A DNA stretch of 24,239 bases, taken from a virus. Below the pieces are notes generated by a model. The model was not told where the DNA came from and did no database searches. It saw only the letters and a list, made by a program, of their open reading frames with translations. Within the stretch, counting starts at the first letter, position 1, and each line of letters starts with the position of its first letter. The stretch spans positions 1 through 24,239 of IMG/VR virus record IMGVR_UViG_3300045119_000220; one strand, given 5' to 3'. A program made the position numbers and the translations under genes. Of this stretch, positions 20,508 through 24,239 are shown one piece after another.

Positions 20508-22048
20508 CAGCCGGTCACCTGCCTGTCGAGCGCGGTCTGGTACTGCTGGACGACGGCGTAGAGGTCGGCGTTCTCCTGATCGCTCAGGCCCGACCCGATC
20601 GAGGCGAACCCGCACGGCAGGTCGGTCTTGTCCACGAAGGTGTTGATCCCGCCGATCCAGACCGAGGTCGGCGGCAGCCCGATCGACGACGGCGTGGTCG
20701 TCTGGAGGTTGACGCCGTTGCGGTACGCGGTCTGTGAGGCCGGTCCGGTGCGGGTGGCGACGAACAGCCCCGACGACGCGGGCACGTTGACGTTCGAGGT
20801 GCCCTCCTCGGACATCCCGTAGTAGTACATCGTCGGCTGGTACCGGGCGATGACGTGGAACCGCGACGCCGCCGTGCCGGTCCAGTTGTAGCAGCCCATC
20901 TCGCACCGGGAGACCGGTGGCACGTCGGCGAGCGAGTAGAAGGCGAGGTGGGTGGAGTCCTGGGTGAGCAGGCCGAGCGGGACACAGTGGGTGTCGGCGT
21001 AGTAGCCGCTGGACACGTTGCTCTGGCCCTGCTGGTTGGCTCGGTACCCGAGGGCGGTGGAGTGGTAGCCGCCGTTGAAGGTCAGCCGGTAGGCGGCGTC
21101 GGCGTCTCTGGGGTCCTTGAGGTTCCACTGATGCAGGGCTGCGGTGCCACCGATGAACGGGTAGATGGCGAGCATCTTCGACCACAGGCCTCGGGCCTTG
21201 AGCCCGACGACCAGGCGGTCCAGGGGCTGAGCGTAGGAGGAGTCCAGGCCGGTGGCCGTCAGGTACGCCTGGGTGTCCGGGTCGTAGACGGGGGCCTGCG
21301 GGGTGATCCACTTCGCACGCAGGTAGTCCTCGACGCCCGCACGCTCGGTGGGGCTTAGACAGCGGTCGTAGAAGATCATCTCCCCGATCTGACCGTTCAT
21401 CGCGTAGCCCGCTGGTACGTACCCTCCGATGTGCCACGGAGTCGTGGTGGGGGTGGGCGACCAGGAGGATTCGACCTCGTTCCCGTCCACCCGCAGACCC
21501 TGGCTGGCGGTGCTGGACTCGCACCACACGGTGATCATCTGCGGAGCACCGGACCAGGCGACACCGCTGTCCAGCACGGGGGTGGAGTAGGTGTGGATGG
21601 TCCCGTTGGGGTAACCGTACGTCTGCATGTACGGGTACTCCTCCTGGAGTTGGGTGGTGTGGTACGTCGCGTAGGAGTTGCCGAGGGTCTGGATCACCTG
21701 GAAGATCGTGCGGTCCCCGATGCTGGGCATCGCACCGGTCTTCATCGAGGAGAACGCGCCGAACTCCCCGAACCGCAGGGAGGCGCGCCCGTTGATCCCG
21801 TTGGCCCGGTAGGTGACGGTGCCCCGGTTGACGGCGGGGGAGAGGTTGTTGCCGGAAGCGTCAGCCCACACCGGCACCGGGGCGCCATCGGCCTTGCCGG
21901 TCATCTGGGTGGCATCGAGCCAGACCAGCAGCCCAGGGATCGACTTCGGTCCGGATGCCGAGGGTGGCCAGACATCTGTGCCCTGGTGCAGCGCGGTGAC
22001 CGGGATCGTGCCGTAGCGGAGGGCGTGGGTCTTCATGATGGCGGTCAT
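20507..22048 (-). CDS. Double LamG/ConA-like lectin tail protein
   Basis: Encodes 513 aa from an ATG in an ATGA overlap with the upstream gene. It has two concanavalin A-like (LamG) jelly-roll domains. The first, about 36-247, opens IPGLLVWLDATQMTG with VPVWADASGNN, and closes GQIGEMIFYDRCLSPTERAGVEDYLRAKW, the classical end of this fold. The second, about 255-513, includes KMLAIYPFIGGTAALHQWNLKDPRDADAAYRLTFNGG and ends LSDQENADLYAVVQQYQTALDRQ, another closing helix. LamG domains bind glycans, so the protein is a probable adhesin for cell-wall or capsule sugars. There is no signal peptide and no anchor apart from the short N-terminus. Confidence 0.8.
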   Translation of the reverse strand: MTAIMKTHALRYGTIPVTALHQGTDVWPPSASGPKSIPGLLVWLDATQMTGKADGAPVPVWADASGNNLSPAVNRGTVTYRANGINGRASLRFGEFGAFSSMKTGAMPSIGDRTIFQVIQTLGNSYATYHTTQLQEEYPYMQTYGYPNGTIHTYSTPVLDSGVAWSGAPQMITVWCESSTASQGLRVDGNEVESSWSPTPTTTPWHIGGYVPAGYAMNGQIGEMIFYDRCLSPTERAGVEDYLRAKWITPQAPVYDPDTQAYLTATGLDSSYAQPLDRLVVGLKARGLWSKMLAIYPFIGGTAALHQWNLKDPRDADAAYRLTFNGGYHSTALGYRANQQGQSNVSSGYYADTHCVPLGLLTQDSTHLAFYSLADVPPVSRCEMGCYNWTGTAASRFHVIARYQPTMYYYGMSEEGTSNVNVPASSGLFVATRTGPASQTAYRNGVNLQTTTPSSIGLPPTSVWIGGINTFVDKTDLPCGFASIGSGLSDQENADLYAVVQQYQTALDRQVTG

Positions 22049-23313
22049 GTCCCACTCACCGTCCAGCCCTTGGCGGTGGCGATGCTCGGGTCGTCCAGGA
22101 TTCCGCCACCCACCCCGGAGACAGTGATCGTCTGCCCGGTCACGGTCGGCAGTGCGGTGTAGATCGCATTCAGCCCAGCAGCGTCCATCTGGCCGACCAC
22201 GGTCCAGGTGAACGCCGGACCCTTCCCCGGCAGGAACTTCAACTCACAGAGCCGGTAGCAGATGCCCAGCCAGGTGCCCAGGTTCGCGCTGGTGACGTTG
22301 GAGAAGTCGAGGTTGGTCAGCGACTCCAGCGAGCCACAGCCGCTGAACATGCTGAGCACGTTGACCGTCGCTGCGGTCGAAGTGAACGAGACCTTCCGCA
22401 ACGAGTAGCAGTTCTGGCAGAAGCCGGACAGGGTGGTTGCTGCCGCAGTGTCCAGGAGGGGCAGCGTCTCCAGGGCCTGACAGCCGCTGAACGTGCTGGA
22501 GAGGGTCGCTGCCCCGGTCAGGCTGAACCCTGCTGGCAGCCGCTTCAACGAGTAGCAGTTGATGAACGCCGAGGCCCAGTTCACGATCGCCCCGGCTGGT
22601 GCGTTGAGCAGCGGGGCCTCGACCATCAAGGAACAGTTGGAGAAGAACGAGGCGACCGAGATGCCCGAGAGTGCGGTGAAGGTGATCTTCGGGAACTTGG
22701 TGATCTGGTAGCAGGCGGAGAAGAACGAGGCGCCCGAGTTGCCGTTGATGATCACCTCCCCGACCACCTCCCGCAACTGGTAGCAGGCGGAGAACTGGCT
22801 GATCGGGTTGGTCGTGGTGAACGGCTGCTTGAACTCCACCCGACGTACTAGCGGGCAGACCCCTCCCAGAGTCATGGTGGTGGTCTGGGACGACCCGATC
22901 ACGACCTCCAGCACCGGGGACCGCCAGGTCTTGCTGGCGTAGTAGACCCCGGAGAAGTTGACGTTGTTCAGGATCGACGCACCCTGAGGGGTGATCGTGA
23001 TCAGTGCCTGCTTGAAGCCCTCGGAGGTGGCCGGGCCGAGGGTGGCCGGGTCGTAGAGGTGGTTGATCTGTATCGTCGTGTTCGAGTTCTGCGGAGCGGT
23101 GCCGTCGCCCCAGTCCACGGTGTAGTTTCCTGCGCAGTTCAGGGTCATCACCCGGTTGGACTCCACCGAGGTGTCGGTCCCCACCTGGATCAACGCCTGG
23201 ACCTTGTTCTGCCCGGCGACCACGGTCATCGGCAGCCAGTCGGCAGGTCGGGTCCAGCCCGGGTCGGCACCGAGCGACTTCCACCCGGTCGGGGTCAGGA
23301 CGCTGACGCTCAT
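22045..23313 (-). CDS. BspA-like leucine-rich-repeat tail adhesin
   Basis: Encodes 422 aa. I prefer the ATG at 23313 in an ATGA overlap; a GTG four codons earlier is possible. After a beta opening (LTPTGWKSLG; NYTVDWGDGTAPQN near 65-78, a PKD-like phage motif), residues about 165-380 contain at least eight BspA-type (LRR_5) repeats of roughly 22-26 residues. Each carries F/S-x-x-C-x-x-L, as in FSACYQLREV, FSNCSLMVEAP, FINCYSLKRLP, FSGCQALETLP, FCQNCYSLRKV, FSGCGSLESL and GICYRLCELK. A Cys occurs in every repeat. BspA-like repeats mediate adhesion to protein or cell surfaces. It ends in a globular beta region with TVTGQTITVSGVGGG. Confidence 0.8.
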   Translation of the reverse strand: MSVSVLTPTGWKSLGADPGWTRPADWLPMTVVAGQNKVQALIQVGTDTSVESNRVMTLNCAGNYTVDWGDGTAPQNSNTTIQINHLYDPATLGPATSEGFKQALITITPQGASILNNVNFSGVYYASKTWRSPVLEVVIGSSQTTTMTLGGVCPLVRRVEFKQPFTTTNPISQFSACYQLREVVGEVIINGNSGASFFSACYQITKFPKITFTALSGISVASFFSNCSLMVEAPLLNAPAGAIVNWASAFINCYSLKRLPAGFSLTGAATLSSTFSGCQALETLPLLDTAAATTLSGFCQNCYSLRKVSFTSTAATVNVLSMFSGCGSLESLTNLDFSNVTSANLGTWLGICYRLCELKFLPGKGPAFTWTVVGQMDAAGLNAIYTALPTVTGQTITVSGVGGGILDDPSIATAKGWTVSGT

Positions 23314-24239
23314 GCGTTCACCCACAGGTCGTAGGTGGTGGCGTACAGCGGCTGCACACTGCCGATCCAGTAGACCGCTGCGGCCCCGGCAGGCCTGACG
23401 ACGTTGTTGAGCGCACCGTGGTTGACGGTCTGCATCACGTTGGTCGGCGCCGGTGTACCTGGGTCACCCTGAGGACCCTGCGGACCGGGAACAGTGGACG
23501 CGGCCCCTGGGTCACCCTTCGGTCCCTGAGGGCCGGGAACAGTGGACGCGGCGCCTGGAGGGCCTGGGACGGTCGAGGCAGCGCCCGGGTCACCCTTCGG
23601 GCCTTGCGGCCCCTCAGGGCCAGTGAGCCCGACCGGGGGCGGGGCGTCGGTGATCACGTACAGGGTCTGCGGGTCCTTGACCGGCAGCGCGTCATAGGCG
23701 ACCTGGGTCAGCGAGACGACATCGACCTGACCCTCCGGCCCAGGTATGCCCTGTGACCCCGGTGGACCGGGCACGGTGGAGGCGGCGCCCGGTGCTCCGG
23801 TGTCGCCCTTGTCGCCTTTCGGTCCGGGAACAGTGGACGCGGCCCCTGGGTCACCCTTCGGTCCCTGCGGACCCGGCACCGTCGAGGCTGCACCGTCGTT
23901 ACCGGGTGCTCCCGGGGCTCCAGGAGGCCCTGGAGGTCCTGGCACGGTCGAGGTTGGTCCCTGCGGCCCTGGAACGGTTGAATCGGCCCCTGGGTCCCCC
24001 TTCGGTCCCGGAGGCCCTGGAACCGTGGATGCAGGCCCTGGGTCTCCCTTCGGCCCTGGAGGCCCCTGCGGACCTACGGAACCAGCCCCACCGGAGGTCG
24101 AGGCGGTCTCATCGTCGGTGTCGAGCCACAGGGTGCCCTCGGGAACACCGATCGGCTCGTCGTCCTGGACGTAGGGGAAGGAGGGTGGGCCGGGCACCGT
24201 GGAGGGTGGGCCGGGCTCACCCTGGGGACCGGGGACGAT
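23310..24239 (-). CDS. Collagen-like tail fibre (5' end outside window)
   Basis: Open to the window edge; the first visible residues are already collagen-like ([12 protein letters not shown]), so the start is upstream and the internal GTG at 24197 is not a start. The visible 309 residues contain many Gly-X-Y triplets, several of them GPKGDPG or GPPGPPG, broken at regular intervals by S-T-V-P-G-P, which occurs ten times. A non-collagen segment lies near 15-55 ([11 protein letters not shown]). A second one ([26 protein letters not shown], near 175-200) is a typical module of phage minor tail proteins. The C-terminal 45 residues are a beta region ending [10 protein letters not shown]. Likely a trimeric shaft protein. 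The tandem DNA repeats make length variation between strains likely. Confidence 0.85.
   Translation of the reverse strand: MVPGPQGEPGPPSTVPGPPSFPYVQDDEPIGVPEGTLWLDTDDETASTSGGAGSVGPQGPPGPKGDPGPASTVPGPPGPKGDPGADSTVPGPQGPTSTVPGPPGPPGAPGAPGNDGAASTVPGPQGPKGDPGAASTVPGPKGDKGDTGAPGAASTVPGPPGSQGIPGPEGQVDVVSLTQVAYDALPVKDPQTLYVITDAPPPVGLTGPEGPQGPKGDPGAASTVPGPPGAASTVPGPQGPKGDPGAASTVPGPQGPQGDPGTPAPTNVMQTVNHGALNNVVRPAGAAAVYWIGSVQPLYATTYDLWVNA
23485..23528. repeat. 44-bp direct repeat in collagen gene, copy 1
   Basis: Identical over 44 bp to 23824-23867, within the Gly-X-Y coding region. Such long exact copies in a collagen-like gene are frequent sites of slippage or recombination. Confidence 0.8.
23824..23867. 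repeat. 44-bp direct repeat in collagen gene, copy 2
   Basis: Identical to 23485-23528 and in the same frame. Recombination between the copies would remove 339 bp, or 113 codons, keeping the reading frame. Confidence 0.8.

Noticed and set aside
20217-21527. 436-aa version of the short collagen-like protein
   Set aside because: All residues before the ATG at 20507 are an out-of-frame reading of the lectin gene.
23460-24070. Regular repeats resembling a CRISPR array
   Set aside because: The repeats are in-frame Gly-X-Y and STVPGP codons of a collagen-like fibre, of varied length, without unique spacers.
14667-24239. Diversity-generating retroelement acting on the fibre genes
   Set aside because: I saw no reverse transcriptase gene and no near-identical template/variable repeat pair with adenine-directed changes in this window; one further away cannot be ruled out.

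Overview
The window looks like part of the late structural operon of a large contractile-tailed (myovirus) phage. The DNA is GC-rich, GTG starts are frequent, and the hub protein carries actinobacteriophage-style wall hydrolases, so I infer an actinobacterial host (Mycobacterium, Gordonia or Rhodococcus type). The overall gene set is reminiscent of the large myoviruses of mycobacteria, but I could not search for this. Every supported gene is on the minus strand, so transcription runs from high to low coordinates. Gaps are tiny (the longest is 76 bp) and many junctions are ATGA, GTGA, TGATG or TAGTG overlaps. This suggests one translationally coupled polycistron. I saw no tRNA, CRISPR array, integrase, transposase, reverse transcriptase or convincing terminator.

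Layout in the direction of transcription. (1) 24239-14667 is a roughly 9.6 kb block of seven adhesin or fibre genes: a collagen-like fibre open at the window edge, a BspA-like leucine-rich-repeat protein, a double LamG-type lectin, a short collagen/beta-domain protein, a repeat fibre, a tail-collar fibre, and a second tail-collar fibre with C1q-like and carbohydrate-binding-like parts. (2) 14641-14014 holds two small paralogous proteins. (3) 14014-11280 holds connector/neck genes: a zinc-ribbon protein, a two-helix membrane protein, a ParB-like protein, an HK97-gp10-like neck protein and a probable tail terminator. (4) 11203-5812 is the tail proper: contractile sheath, tail tube, two tail-assembly-chaperone reading frames joined by a -1 slippery site (GGGAAAA), and a putative tape measure protein. 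(5) 5812-1 is the baseplate: three unassigned baseplate/tail proteins, a 1079-aa hub with three peptidoglycan-hydrolase domains, a small OB-fold spike-type protein, and the start of a gp25-like wedge protein cut by the window edge.

The genes fit together as a contractile injection machine. The fibres bind the cell surface, the baseplate triggers sheath contraction, and the hub enzymes open the thick cell wall. The most unusual points are: the hub combines a lytic transglycosylase-like domain, an NlpC/P60 domain and an M23 endopeptidase, all with visible catalytic residues; and this hub gene is bracketed by a 56-bp imperfect direct repeat. The repeat gives the hub and its upstream neighbour the same C-terminal peptide and leaves a 16-codon remnant of the downstream gene's start upstream of the hub.
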